Assembly: GCF_007747445.1 (NCBI RefSeq)
Contig: NZ_CP036425.1
Location: 1,534,175-1,598,174, forward strand
Length of the DNA: 64,000 nucleotides
Direction of reading: 5' to 3'
DNA from: Poriferisphaera corsica
Lineage (GTDB): Bacteria > Planctomycetota > Phycisphaerae > Phycisphaerales > Phycisphaeraceae
The position numbers and the translations under genes are program-made. Positions 43,319-51,912 of the stretch are shown piece by piece. The notes beneath the pieces were generated by a model that saw nothing but the letters and a program-made list of their open reading frames with translations, was not told where the DNA came from and did not search any database. Position 1 is the first letter of the stretch, and each line of letters begins with the position of its first letter.

Positions 43319-43531
43319 TGTTTTTGCTCTGTGCGCACGGTTTGTTTTGATGTTGGATTTTACAATGGTCATCAATTGTGTGTTTTTAAAAGTTGGTAGT
43401 TTGAAATGGACGTGATGCGTGCTGTATTGGGTTGGTTTTTTGCGAGAAACGTAATAAATACTGTGAAACAAGAAGATACAGTGTGCGAATGTGCGCACAG
43501 TTTTAGATTTTTGATGACTTTCCCGTAGATG

Positions 43532-43609
43532 GAAATGGTCTAAAAGGCTAAGAAATGATTAGAAATGGCGTGGAATGAGTAAAGAATGGTGAGTAATAGT
43601 GAAAGAATT
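43532..43609 (+). repeat. GAAATG-like elements phased at about 10 bp
   Basis: GAAATG at 43532, 43552 and 43562, GGAATG at 43572, AGAATG at 43583 and AGAATT at 43604 keep the same face of the helix; intermediate turns hold TAAAAG and GTAATA. Such spacing favours intrinsic bending or cooperative protein binding. Confidence 0.4.
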
Positions 43610-43816
43610 GCACGCTTTTGAAGGGCGATTGCGTGCTTGTGCGCATGTTTTGGATAGGGATGAGTTTGGTATGGGATTTGCTAATTACTGTTGAGTTGTT
43701 GCACTGTAGCGTATCGTTGGTTGGGTGGGGAAGGAGTTGTTCCACTTGAGGGTATGGTTAGTTGGGTGGTTGTATTTTGTTTGGATGGAGGCGTCTTGGA
43801 TGGGTAACGGTTATAG

Positions 43817-43848
43817 AAAAACCGCAAGTGAAGGTGCTTGCGGTTTTT
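43817..43848. terminator. Bidirectional terminator after secA-like and autotransporter genes
   Basis: AAAAACCGCAAG (43817-43828) and CTTGCGGTTTTT (43837-43848) form a perfect 12-bp stem with an 8-base loop and A/T flanks on both sides. It ends the convergent autotransporter gene 24 bases after its stop. Confidence 0.9.
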
Positions 43849-43871
43849 AGTTTGTGTTTGTAATGGAGGAA

Positions 43872-46800
43872 TTAGAAGAGGATGCGGAGTTTTAGGGTTA
43901 GGGATTGAGCGTTGTAGCTGCTGCGGTGTTGGTAGTTGTAATCGAGGGATGTATTGATGGTGTCGCTCGTTTGGTAGCTCATGCCGAGGCCGAGTTCGAT
44001 GGCGGATTTGTCGGTTTCGATGCCTTTGGTTGAGAAGGGGGTTGAGCCGGGGGCCTGGAAGGTTGCGGTGGCTTCGGGTGCGTCGTTATTGATGTCGTAT
44101 ATGTATGCGAGTTTTGAATTGAGCGTGAGTTGATCGTTGTATTGGTAGGCAGCGGCGAAGCTGAGGGTTGAGGAGAGGGTGTGGGCATCGAATGAATCGA
44201 CGGCGAGGTTGAGTGCGTCGGCTTTGGACTCTTCGTATGAGTCTTGTGTGAAGTAGGTGTAGGAGATTTGTGCGTGTGGGGTGAGGGTGAGGCGGTCGTT
44301 GTTTGAGGTGAAGGATTGGCTGAGCCCGAGGTAGTTGGTGAATGCGTGTGAGGTGACATCGTCGGCTTCAGCGGTGCGGCCTAGGGCGGTTTCGCGTTTG
44401 TAATCGGAGAAGCCGAGTGTGTAGATGACGCCGCCGTCTATTTGAAGGTTAGATGGTGTGTATGCGAAGTATGCTGCGGTGGTGAGTGCGTCGAGGTCGG
44501 TAGAGCCGCGTGATTGGTTGGTGTCGATATCAGCGTGCGCGAAGCCGAGGGCAGCGCCGATGAGGAGATTGTCTTGTTTACGATCAATGCCGATGAGTGA
44601 ACCGGCTGATCGTGATTGATAGCCTGCGATGTTGTCAGTGTCGTCTTGCTCTGCGATTGAGCCAAAGGCTGAAGTCCAGAATGCGTACTGGTTCTCTGTG
44701 TCGGGTTCTTCGGATTGTAGGAGTAGAGGATATGCGTTGGGTGAGGAGGTTGAGGCTAACTTTGAGTTAGACATTGTTGAGGTGCGGCCTGCAAGTTTGC
44801 CTGAGAATGAGGTTGTGATTGAAGATGAGGCGGCAACGGTTGAGAGAGATTGCTGTGGTGTGATTTTTTCTAGTTCTTTTTGTAGGGTCGGTTCATCCAT
44901 GGCTTGGAATTGTGCGAGGACAGAGTCGACGTCGGAGATGGATGCGGAATCGAGTGCGTTTTGCAGGGATTTTGCAGCACCAAATGAGGTTGATGCGGCG
45001 TGATCTTGCAGGTCGCCGAAGGTTGTTGCGGTGATGATGATGGAGCCGCCATCGACTGAGAGTTCGGATTCATAGTCGATGAGTGCAGTGTCTAACATGT
45101 AGATAGGGTTATCGCCAGCGGATGTGTCGATGGTGAAGAGAGTGTTTGATTTGATGAGCGTGAATGAGGTTGTTTGGCGAATTGGGCCATCGAGTTTGGA
45201 TTTGATAGTGAGGTTTTTGCCGATGCTTACGGTGTCTGCGACGAACTTGCCAGTGGATTTTTCAGCGGCATTGATTGGAACGATAAGTGTGCAGTTGTCG
45301 CCGATGGTGAGTGAGTCGGAAGTGATGTTGCCTGTGGTTTGGATGGTTGTGTTGTTGGCGGCGTTGAAGGTTGTTGATCTTAGGTTGCCAGCGAAGTTGA
45401 GTGTGCCTGCCTGGAGGTCGATGGTGTCGAGTGTATTGATTTTGTTTGTTTCGTCGACTTCAGAGTTGGTTGTGATATTGAAGACTGGTGCGGGGATGGT
45501 GAGGGAAGGGGTGTCTTGGATGAGGTTAAGTGTTTCGACGTTGATGAGGTCGCCGATGACCGTGGCTTGGTTTTTGAGAGTGAGTGTATCGCCTGTGGTG
45601 ACTTGGTTGCCAAGACGGATGTCGCCGGTAACGGAGCCGCCGTTGGCGATGGTGACGATGTCGTCACTTGGGTTATTCTCTTCCCATACGTTGTTATAGA
45701 TACGTTCGGTCGTAATAGCTGCAACTTTCGCATCTGTGTCTGTCGCGGTCGCAGTAATGGTGCCTGTGATATCTGGCAGGTTTAGTGACCGGTAACCCCC
45801 GATTGCGATTGCTTTGGTTTTGCCAGAAGCGGAGATGTTGCCATCGATGTGCTGAATGTCGATGTCATTGCCAATGATTGCGAATGCACCGGTATTGGGA
45901 GCGGATACGGAGATTTGTGAATCTGCTGTGATGGTATCAATATTGAGTTCGGTGAAATATAGTCCGTAGCCTAGCCAAGCTTGTGAGTTTGTGTGTGCGA
46001 TGATGTCGCCAGCGAATGTGCTGGTGTTCATTGTATCGCCATGCATGCCGCGAACATCACCTTGCTCGGAATGCAGAATGATGGATGCTTCTTTGGCAAA
46101 GGTTGGCATATTGAGGGTGTAGCCGTAGTAGGCGAACATGCCTGTTGCATCTGAGTTGTAGCCTGTGGCTGAGATGTTGATTTTGCCTGAGAAGTCGTTG
46201 GTGAAAGTAAGGTTTTTTCTTGCGAAGATGCCGGTGCCGCCCCCTGTTCCGGAGATGAGGAAATCTTCGGTGACGTTGTTGATTGTGATATTGCCTTCGT
46301 CTGCGAATAAGCCGGTAACGCTTGCGTTTTCTGCGCCGATGATTTGGCCAGCGAGATCGCCGGTGATGTCGATGTCGCCTTCATTGGCGCGGATGGCTGT
46401 GCCGCCGTTGCCGATGAGATTGATTTGTGAGTCTTTGGTGATTGAGCCAATGGTGATGTTATTTTCAGCTGTGATCGCGGAGCAGAGAAATGTGCCGCCA
46501 TAGGTATTTAGTGTGAGGTCGCCTGCAAGTTGATTGATGGTTAGGTTGCCTTCGGTGTTGCCGAGTGTGTCGTTGGATTTGATGACGTTGGTGTAATCGC
46601 CACCTGATGCGTAGATGTGTGCGGATTCGGTGATGTCGTTGATGACGATGTCGCCATAACGTTGGATGGCAGTGACGTGACTTGAGTTTTGATTGGTGTG
46701 GATCTCGATGTTGCCGTTGATGTCGTTGAAGTATTTGGCGCTGTAAATTGCTGCGGCGTGATTGCCGGTGGCGTGGACGATGAGTTGTGTTGATGCTGAG

Positions 46801-47159
46801 GTGTTTAGGGTTGAGTTACCGTAGAAACCGATGCCCCGGAAGCCGGATTTGTCGGAGGTGATATCGACTTTGCCGTTGATATTTACGGTTGCGCCGTTGC
46901 CATGGAGCCAGTAGTTGGCGGTGTTGCCTGTGAGGTCGATGATGTAGGGTGAGGAAGGGTCTGAACTGTGGATGGTGTCGGCGAGGTTGAAGGTTGTGCT
47001 GGAAGCGCTTTCGAAGACGGTAGCGGTGCCGGTTGCATCGGCGTGGTAGTCGTAGGTGGAGCCGGTTTTTACCCAGCCTGCGTGGGAGGGGGTGGTGAGC
47101 GTGAGGGAGGAGAAAGCTGCAAGAAGGGCGGCGGTGGAGTGTGTACGAAAAGATATCAT
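43872..47159 (-). CDS. Autotransporter (type V secretion) surface protein
   Basis: A 1095-residue protein from ATG 47159; the frame is open further upstream but this start begins a clear signal peptide (MISFRTHSTAALLAAFSSLT, cleavage after PSHA). The passenger (about 30-790) is Asn/Thr/Ile-rich with repeated short beta strands (NGNIEIHTN, GDIVINDITE, GNLTINQLAGDLTLNTYGG), as in right-handed beta-helix adhesins. The last 280 residues form the autotransporter barrel, beginning at YAFWTSAFGSIAEQDD, with alternating aromatic strands. The chain ends in Phe (SLTLKLRILF), the signature recognised by the BAM complex. This implies a Gram-negative-type outer membrane. Function is probably adhesion or biofilm. 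It is separated from the upstream GntR gene by a terminator. Confidence 0.88.
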   Translation of the reverse strand: MISFRTHSTAALLAAFSSLTLTTPSHAGWVKTGSTYDYHADATGTATVFESASSTTFNLADTIHSSDPSSPYIIDLTGNTANYWLHGNGATVNINGKVDITSDKSGFRGIGFYGNSTLNTSASTQLIVHATGNHAAAIYSAKYFNDINGNIEIHTNQNSSHVTAIQRYGDIVINDITESAHIYASGGDYTNVIKSNDTLGNTEGNLTINQLAGDLTLNTYGGTFLCSAITAENNITIGSITKDSQINLIGNGGTAIRANEGDIDITGDLAGQIIGAENASVTGLFADEGNITINNVTEDFLISGTGGGTGIFARKNLTFTNDFSGKINISATGYNSDATGMFAYYGYTLNMPTFAKEASIILHSEQGDVRGMHGDTMNTSTFAGDIIAHTNSQAWLGYGLYFTELNIDTITADSQISVSAPNTGAFAIIGNDIDIQHIDGNISASGKTKAIAIGGYRSLNLPDITGTITATATDTDAKVAAITTERIYNNVWEENNPSDDIVTIANGGSVTGDIRLGNQVTTGDTLTLKNQATVIGDLINVETLNLIQDTPSLTIPAPVFNITTNSEVDETNKINTLDTIDLQAGTLNFAGNLRSTTFNAANNTTIQTTGNITSDSLTIGDNCTLIVPINAAEKSTGKFVADTVSIGKNLTIKSKLDGPIRQTTSFTLIKSNTLFTIDTSAGDNPIYMLDTALIDYESELSVDGGSIIITATTFGDLQDHAASTSFGAAKSLQNALDSASISDVDSVLAQFQAMDEPTLQKELEKITPQQSLSTVAASSSITTSFSGKLAGRTSTMSNSKLASTSSPNAYPLLLQSEEPDTENQYAFWTSAFGSIAEQDDTDNIAGYQSRSAGSLIGIDRKQDNLLIGAALGFAHADIDTNQSRGSTDLDALTTAAYFAYTPSNLQIDGGVIYTLGFSDYKRETALGRTAEADDVTSHAFTNYLGLSQSFTSNNDRLTLTPHAQISYTYFTQDSYEESKADALNLAVDSFDAHTLSSTLSFAAAYQYNDQLTLNSKLAYIYDINNDAPEATATFQAPGSTPFSTKGIETDKSAIELGLGMSYQTSDTINTSLDYNYQHRSSYNAQSLTLKLRILF

Positions 47160-47337
47160 AGCCTGTGCTTTCAGGTAGATGTTACGGGATGATGTTGTGG
47201 ATTGAAAGCTGTTGAAATGGCTCAATCGCCAACGGAAATTAGCACAGGCGGTGAGGCTTATTGCGAACAATAAGTGTTTGGAATTTTAGTGTAGTCGGTA
47301 TGATTAGTAAAATTCTGAGGGTGTGCGGGCGTGTGAT

Positions 47338-47364
47338 AAATAAAACGCAAGCGATTGGCTTGCG
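47338..47364 (-). terminator. Terminator of GntR-type regulator gene
   Basis: On the minus strand CGCAAGC-CAATC-GCTTGCG forms a 7-bp stem (47364-47346) followed by TTTTATTT. Confidence 0.75.
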
Positions 47365-47420
47365 GTGTGTGGATCGGGGTTGGCTTATGTATGTTGGATG
47401 ATGTCTTAGGCGATGTGATG

Positions 47421-48479
47421 CTAGTGGCCGGTGGATTCGCAGAGGAAGAGCTGTGGGATGTCGCTGGCGAGGAGGAGGGGTTGGTTCCAATCTTTTTCGG
47501 AAGAAGAAAACCATTTGAGGCAGGTCAGGAGTTGGTTGTGGATGTCGGGGAAATCGAGGCCTGTGATGGAGGGGTAGAAGTATCGCGAATCGGAGCCGAT
47601 GTTGAAGGCGGCGATGGCGAGGTCCTTGCCGATGTTGATTTTGATATCGTGGCAAGCTCGGATGGCACCGACGGCGACGTCTTGGGTTGTGCAGATGAAT
47701 GCGTTTGCGGAGGAGAGCTTTTCTTGCGTGATGCGTTTCATGAATTTGTATGAACGTTCGCGTGAATCGGTGAATGCGGGGGAGGGGTCGTCCCAAATTT
47801 GTGTGTTGATGCCTTGGGATGAGGCCCATTGTTGCCAAATGCGAAGACGTCGTTGTATTTCGACGTCGTGGCCTTGCGTGTTGAGCAGGTCGATGTTGCT
47901 GCCCCATTTTTTTGCGATTTTGTCAAAGAGCATAAGCAGGTGCTGCTCAGGGAACATTTGGATGGAGGGGATGTTGTGCTGCGTGAAGTCGGAGTCGAAG
48001 ATGACGACTTTGTGATTGTTTGAGTTGAGTTCATTGAGGACATTTTGGGTGATGGGTTCGGTGTTTGCGATGAGGATGACGCCGTGTGCGTTGTCGAGGG
48101 CTTCGAGGATGATGGGATCGTCCCAATGGGTGTACTGCATGGGGCGGATGGCGGCGTCTTGGTCGGCGAGGTTGTCGGAGATGAGTGTGCGGCATTGGTT
48201 GAGGTGATGTGAGGGGTAGGAGGGATAGAGGAGGACGACGTGGGTTTTGCCGAGCTTGCGGTTGTAGTGTGGGTGGATGTTGAGTGTACCGTTGTCTTGT
48301 CGTTCGAGAACGCCGGTGTTTAGGAGTTCGTTGACGGCTTTGCGTGCGGTCATGTAGCTGACGCCGGTGATGTCGGCGATGCGGCGTTCGCCGGGCAAGC
48401 TTTTTAGACAGTAGTCGCCGGCGTTGATACGGCGGGTGATGATCTTGACGACTTCCTGGTATTTGGGTTTGGGTGCCAT
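47421..48479 (-). CDS. GntR-type regulator with LacI-like sensor domain
   Basis: A 352-residue protein. Residues 1-70 are a GntR winged helix (YQEVVKIITRRINAGDY, LPGERRIADITGVSYMTARKAVNELLNTGVLERQDNGTL). From about 77 on it has a periplasmic-binding-protein-like effector domain (THVVLLYPSYPSHH; ANAFICTTQDVAVGAIRACHD; LAIAAFNIGSDSRYFYPSITGLDFP), as in AraR of Bacillus. It is last in a minus-strand unit after a pseudopilin and a GH71/99-like enzyme, so it likely senses the sugar released by that enzyme and controls the unit. A TGTACGTA-centred near-palindrome at 49816-49831 resembles AraR-type operators. Confidence 0.85.
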   Translation of the reverse strand: MAPKPKYQEVVKIITRRINAGDYCLKSLPGERRIADITGVSYMTARKAVNELLNTGVLERQDNGTLNIHPHYNRKLGKTHVVLLYPSYPSHHLNQCRTLISDNLADQDAAIRPMQYTHWDDPIILEALDNAHGVILIANTEPITQNVLNELNSNNHKVVIFDSDFTQHNIPSIQMFPEQHLLMLFDKIAKKWGSNIDLLNTQGHDVEIQRRLRIWQQWASSQGINTQIWDDPSPAFTDSRERSYKFMKRITQEKLSSANAFICTTQDVAVGAIRACHDIKINIGKDLAIAAFNIGSDSRYFYPSITGLDFPDIHNQLLTCLKWFSSSEKDWNQPLLLASDIPQLFLCESTGH

Positions 48480-48551
48480 TGTTTTAGCTGTATTTTGAAG
48501 GAGATTGTTTAGTTTTGGTTTAGTCGGGGGTAGGTGGGTATTTTAGGGGAA

Positions 48552-49808
48552 TTATTGAGGGCGTGTTGAGTTGATTTTATTAATGTGTTTGTGGGCGAGA
48601 TTTGTTTGGCCAGTTGCGATGAGTTGTGCGATTTGATCGAGTTGATCCTGTGAAGTGTGTTTTAATTTCCTGAGGTTGAAAAGTTGGCGCGGTAATCGGA
48701 GGTCTTGCTTGGTGTAGATGAAGTTTGGGTTGTGTTCTATTTTGCGCTGATCTTGGATAATTTCGAGGAAGAGGTAATTGAATTCAATGGTGGGTTCGAT
48801 CATGGTGCCTTCGCCGTAGTCGTTCCAGGTGACGAGTTGGATGATGGGCCATTGTCCGGCGAATGTAGCGCTGAGTGATTCCTGGAGCGTTTTGCCGTTA
48901 CGGTGATCAATGCCTTCGTAGCTATTTTCGTAGACGTCATTGAAGCCGGGTAGGGCTGAGGGGATGATTTTGTTGGGGTCATTTGATGTGTAATTAAATT
49001 CGTGAAGAAGTGAGCGGCGGATGTTTTTGTTTTTCTCTTTGTCATTCCAAGCAGAAGGATGAACCCATGTGAAGCCGCCGTCGGCTTTGACGCTTTTCCA
49101 TAAATGATGGAGTGGGAAGAATGCGGGTGGTGTATTAAGGAGTTTGAAGGCTTGTTGCCAATGGCTAGCGTCTTTGATGTAGATCGGGCCGAAGTTGAGC
49201 AGGAGTGGGCGATCATTGACTTTGACGTAGTTGGGTTGGTTGAACCAGTTTTGTTCGAGCCACTGCATGGTTTGAGTGAGGTGTTGTGTGATGTTCTCTT
49301 TGGGGAGATGCTTTTTTTGAACCATGTATTCGACGGTGCGATCTTCATAGCAGACAGCGAAATCCATGTTGAATTTTTTTGTGGCTTTAAAGAGTGCGTT
49401 GGAGGCGATGTGTATTTCGCCGTAGTCGGCGAAGTCTTCGATGCCGTACCAGTCGACGATGACGCCGTTGATGCCGGCGATTTTCATGAGGAGGAGATGG
49501 TACTCGAGAACATCGGGGTCGGAGGAGTCGTATGGGCCAATGAGAGGATGGTAGTTTGACCAGATATCGGGGAGGCCGTTGGGGGAAAGTTTTTCAGGGT
49601 TGTGCTGGTTGTTAAAACCGGTCCAATGCTGGCCCCATTCGCCTCGGATCTCAGGGGTTTTGTACCATGGCATATAGTGCATGAGGAGTTTTTTGGGGGT
49701 GTGCTGATTTGCATTCAAAGCGGGTGTGGATGTGATAAAGATGAGCAGGCAGAGGCACAACGGCATGAGGGCAATGTGTTTTGATAGATGACGGTATTGC
49801 ATTGTCAT
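48552..49808 (-). CDS. GH71/99-like secreted glycoside hydrolase
   Basis: A 418-residue protein with signal peptide (LMPLCLCLLIFITSTPALNA). The body matches the GH71/99-like family: LLMHYMPWYKTPE, GEWGQHWTGFN, NYHPLIGPYDSSDPDVLEYH, LLMKIAGINGVIVDWYG, and a later QLVTWNDYGEGTMIEPTIEF with acidic residues in the active-site barrel end. GH99 members are endo-alpha-mannosidases or mannanases and GH71 members alpha-1,3-glucanases; bacterial relatives of this group often act on marine polysaccharides. The substrate here is unknown. The gene lies between a pseudopilin gene (70 bases upstream) and the GntR-type gene (72 bases downstream). Confidence 0.8.
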   Translation of the reverse strand: MTMQYRHLSKHIALMPLCLCLLIFITSTPALNANQHTPKKLLMHYMPWYKTPEIRGEWGQHWTGFNNQHNPEKLSPNGLPDIWSNYHPLIGPYDSSDPDVLEYHLLLMKIAGINGVIVDWYGIEDFADYGEIHIASNALFKATKKFNMDFAVCYEDRTVEYMVQKKHLPKENITQHLTQTMQWLEQNWFNQPNYVKVNDRPLLLNFGPIYIKDASHWQQAFKLLNTPPAFFPLHHLWKSVKADGGFTWVHPSAWNDKEKNKNIRRSLLHEFNYTSNDPNKIIPSALPGFNDVYENSYEGIDHRNGKTLQESLSATFAGQWPIIQLVTWNDYGEGTMIEPTIEFNYLFLEIIQDQRKIEHNPNFIYTKQDLRLPRQLFNLRKLKHTSQDQLDQIAQLIATGQTNLAHKHINKINSTRPQ

Positions 49809-49815
49809 ATGCTTT

Positions 49816-49831
49816 ATGTACGTATGTGAAA
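49816..49831. promoter_or_regulatory. Candidate operator for GntR-type regulator
   Basis: TTATGTACGTATGTGA, with core TGTACGTA, just upstream of the GH71/99-like start resembles the AraR-type operator of GntR/LacI hybrid regulators (core TGTACGTACA). About half of the 16 positions agree. A weaker relative (AAGTATGTATTA) lies near 50849, upstream of the pseudopilin gene. Confidence 0.3.
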
Positions 49832-49878
49832 CGGTATAAGTTTATAACATGATTGGGTTGGTGAATGCTAATGTTTGA

Positions 49879-50724
49879 TTAGTGTTCGGGTTGTTCGGCA
49901 TCCCATTGCCGACTGTTCATGCGTGCGGAGCAGCCTTCATTGATGCTGTCTGGCGTAGGTTTTTGTACGTTGCCTTCCTGGGAGTCGGCGCCGCGGGAGT
50001 AGATGTTATCTAAGGTGTTGGTGACACGGCCGATGTATGTATTCTCGACGACGGGTGAGTTTGAAAATGCGACATGTCCGTCATTCCAGACTATGCCGGC
50101 TTCGAGACTGCCGGGCTTGTCGTTGTACATGCCGATGTAGTAATCATGGTTCCATTGGTTGACGGATCCGCCAACGAGTTTGTAGAGGCGATCTGAGATG
50201 ACGGGCGTGCGTGCATCGAGGGTTTCAGACCATTCTTCGCGGACGTTTTTGTAAGCGGGGAGCCCATCGTCCCAGCCGAGTTCGTTGAGTGCGTATGAAT
50301 AATGGATGTAGTCGAAGTCGGGGCCGCCTTCTTTCCAGGGTTGTTTGTCGAAAGGTTCGGCGGGATGGATGAGGTATTCGGAGGTGACGTAATTAAACTG
50401 GGTAAGCTCAGAGAAGCGAACCTCGGGCATGGTGCCGTTCGTGTCGATGGAGATCATGTCGTAGCCTTTCCATTTGGCTTTCCATTTGGTGGATGCGGCA
50501 TCAAATCCGGTGTAAAAACCTTTGTTGTTTTGGGCGTGGATGATGAGGCCTTGGTGCATGCCGCGAAGTCTGGTGTTGCTTTTCATCTTTAATGCAGAAA
50601 CGCGAGCGCTGCTCAAGGCTGGCAAGAGTATGCCGATAAGCAAAGCAATGATAGAAATGACAACTAACAATTCGATTAATGTGAATGCATTTAGGCTTGC
50701 TGAGAATTTACTTTTTGTAGACAT
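49879..50724 (-). CDS. Pseudopilin with type IV prepilin N-terminus
   Basis: A 281-residue protein with leader MSTKSKFSASLNA followed by [20 protein letters not shown] and LPALSSARVSALKMKSNTRLR. The Glu at mature position 5 is present. The globular part contains a SLEAGIVWNDGHVAF stretch similar to the xxDGH motifs of the other pseudopilins in the window. A Shine-Dalgarno AAGG lies 9-10 bases upstream. It heads the minus-strand unit with the GH71/99-like enzyme and the GntR-type regulator, which mirrors the pseudopilin in the LacI-regulated operon and supports a role in glycan binding or enzyme delivery. Confidence 0.85.
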   Translation of the reverse strand: MSTKSKFSASLNAFTLIELLVVISIIALLIGILLPALSSARVSALKMKSNTRLRGMHQGLIIHAQNNKGFYTGFDAASTKWKAKWKGYDMISIDTNGTMPEVRFSELTQFNYVTSEYLIHPAEPFDKQPWKEGGPDFDYIHYSYALNELGWDDGLPAYKNVREEWSETLDARTPVISDRLYKLVGGSVNQWNHDYYIGMYNDKPGSLEAGIVWNDGHVAFSNSPVVENTYIGRVTNTLDNIYSRGADSQEGNVQKPTPDSINEGCSARMNSRQWDAEQPEH

Positions 50725-51258
50725 GATGGGAACCTTAAAGTGTTGTAAATGACTTAGAACGTTCGTTTGATGATTTATAACCGTTATGGATGAGATTGGG
50801 TTATTGCTGAGTTAATGTGAAGATTACAAGTGGTTTTGTGCTGCGTTCCAAGTATGTATTAAAGATGAATCTCGTGTATAAAATGATATTATAGCAATAA
50901 TGATATAAAATCAATATCTCTTCTTTTAGAAATGTCCAATGGCATCACTTAAAGGTTCTATGAATTGGTCGTAAATCATCGAGTGTTGTCTGTGGGGTGT
51001 TGCTCTAAATGTTGGTTATGAAGGAGGTTAATTGTAGTTACTCTGAGAGGTATTGCGATGGGTATGTGGGGGAGGGCATGTGTAAAAAAAAATCGCAAAC
51101 TGTTGTTTACGGTTCATAATGGGCTGCGTTAGCGCGTGTTTGTGTAATGGTGTGCTTGTTGAGTCGTTAGTTGATTAGGAGCAATTGTGTTTGCGTGGGT
51201 TTGTCGCTTTGGCTTATTGCTTATGCTCTGTTTAAGCTTAGTGTTGATGTTTTGGTGG
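50725..51258. other. AT-rich intergenic region
   Basis: No gene recognised. The part near 50878-50925 is very AT-rich with repeated TGATAT elements and an inverted ATTAT-AGCA-ATAAT, the likely promoter area for the pseudopilin unit. A terminator at 51084-51111 belongs to the zinc-ribbon bactofilin gene. Confidence 0.45.
51084..51111 (-). terminator. Terminator of zinc-ribbon bactofilin gene
   Basis: On the minus strand CGTAAAC-AACA-GTTTGCG forms a hairpin (51111-51094) followed by A and a T9 tract. Confidence 0.8.
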
Positions 51259-51780
51259 TTAGATGAGGGGTTTGAAAGTCGTTTGATTTGCGGTCGTAAC
51301 GCGCTTGGGTGTTTTGCGGAGGGGGCGGTGTGAGGAGAGTCGATGAGAGGTTGGGGAGATATTTGGCTTGGGTGAGATTTCTACTTTGCCGCGGAAGGAA
51401 GCGCCGTGAGCGATGGAGAGGGATTTTGCGACGAGTGTACCTGTGGTGAGTGAATGTGTTTGGAGTGTGATATCGCCATAGACCATAGCTTTGCCGTTGA
51501 AGTTGCCGTCGGAAGTGAGAGCGCCACAGACGAGTCTGCCTGACATTTCACCGTGCTGGTCGAGTTCAATGTGTCCCATGGTGGAGACGTCGCCTTCGAC
51601 GCGATCACGGAGTGTGAAGTCAGAGAATTGCAAAGGTCTGGTGCATTGTGGGCAGCGGATGGAGAGAGCACGTTTAGAGATCTCGAAATTTTTCGAGCAG
51701 TGTGGGCACATCACGCTGCGGACAGCTTGAGGTTTTGGCCCTTTTGGGTGGAATGCGACTAATGCCGGTTTGATGGGCAT
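51259..51780 (-). CDS. Bactofilin-like protein with N-terminal zinc ribbon
   Basis: A 173-residue protein. Residues 24-50 form a zinc ribbon with two CxxC pairs (MCPHCSKNFEISKRALSIRC then PQC). Residues about 60-135 are a bactofilin (polymer-forming cytoskeletal) beta-helix with regular strands (VEGDVSTMGHIELDQHGEMS, GRLVCGALTSDGNFNGKAMV, YGDITLQTHSLTTGTLVAKS). The C-terminal 35 residues are basic and proline-rich, likely disordered. Bactofilins polymerise into filaments that position cell-wall or stalk machinery. The added ribbon may bind nucleic acid or a partner. It is followed by its own terminator and preceded by a second bactofilin gene. Confidence 0.75.
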   Translation of the reverse strand: MPIKPALVAFHPKGPKPQAVRSVMCPHCSKNFEISKRALSIRCPQCTRPLQFSDFTLRDRVEGDVSTMGHIELDQHGEMSGRLVCGALTSDGNFNGKAMVYGDITLQTHSLTTGTLVAKSLSIAHGASFRGKVEISPKPNISPTSHRLSSHRPLRKTPKRVTTANQTTFKPLI

Positions 51781-51843
51781 TGGTGAGGCTGCCTTATGAG
51801 GTGAGTGCTAACCGTAGGATAGACGAAGAAGCGAAGGAGGGGT

Positions 51844-51873
51844 AAAAGCCGCAGGCCCGAAAGCCTGCGGTTT
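51844..51873 (-). terminator. Terminator of bactofilin gene
   Basis: CCGCAGGC (51870-51863) and GCCTGCGG (51856-51849) form an 8-bp stem, extended by A/T pairs, followed by TTTT on the minus strand. Confidence 0.85.
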
Positions 51874-51912
51874 ATATCGCTTAATGTCAGTTAAGAGAAT
51901 TTGATTCGCGGT

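Larger units (their letters stand above)
43319..43871. other. Intergenic region with palindromes and phased repeats
   Basis: No gene is seen. The region holds three TGCGCA-centred motifs (43331-43338, 43491-43498, 43639-43646), a run of about 10-bp-phased GAAATG-like elements (43532-43609), and the terminator at 43817-43848. Confidence 0.5.

Noticed and set aside
51036-51120. Short plus-strand frame preceded by AGGAGG
   Set aside because: Only about 24-33 codons, and the end is occupied by the terminator hairpin and poly-A/T tract of the minus-strand bactofilin gene.
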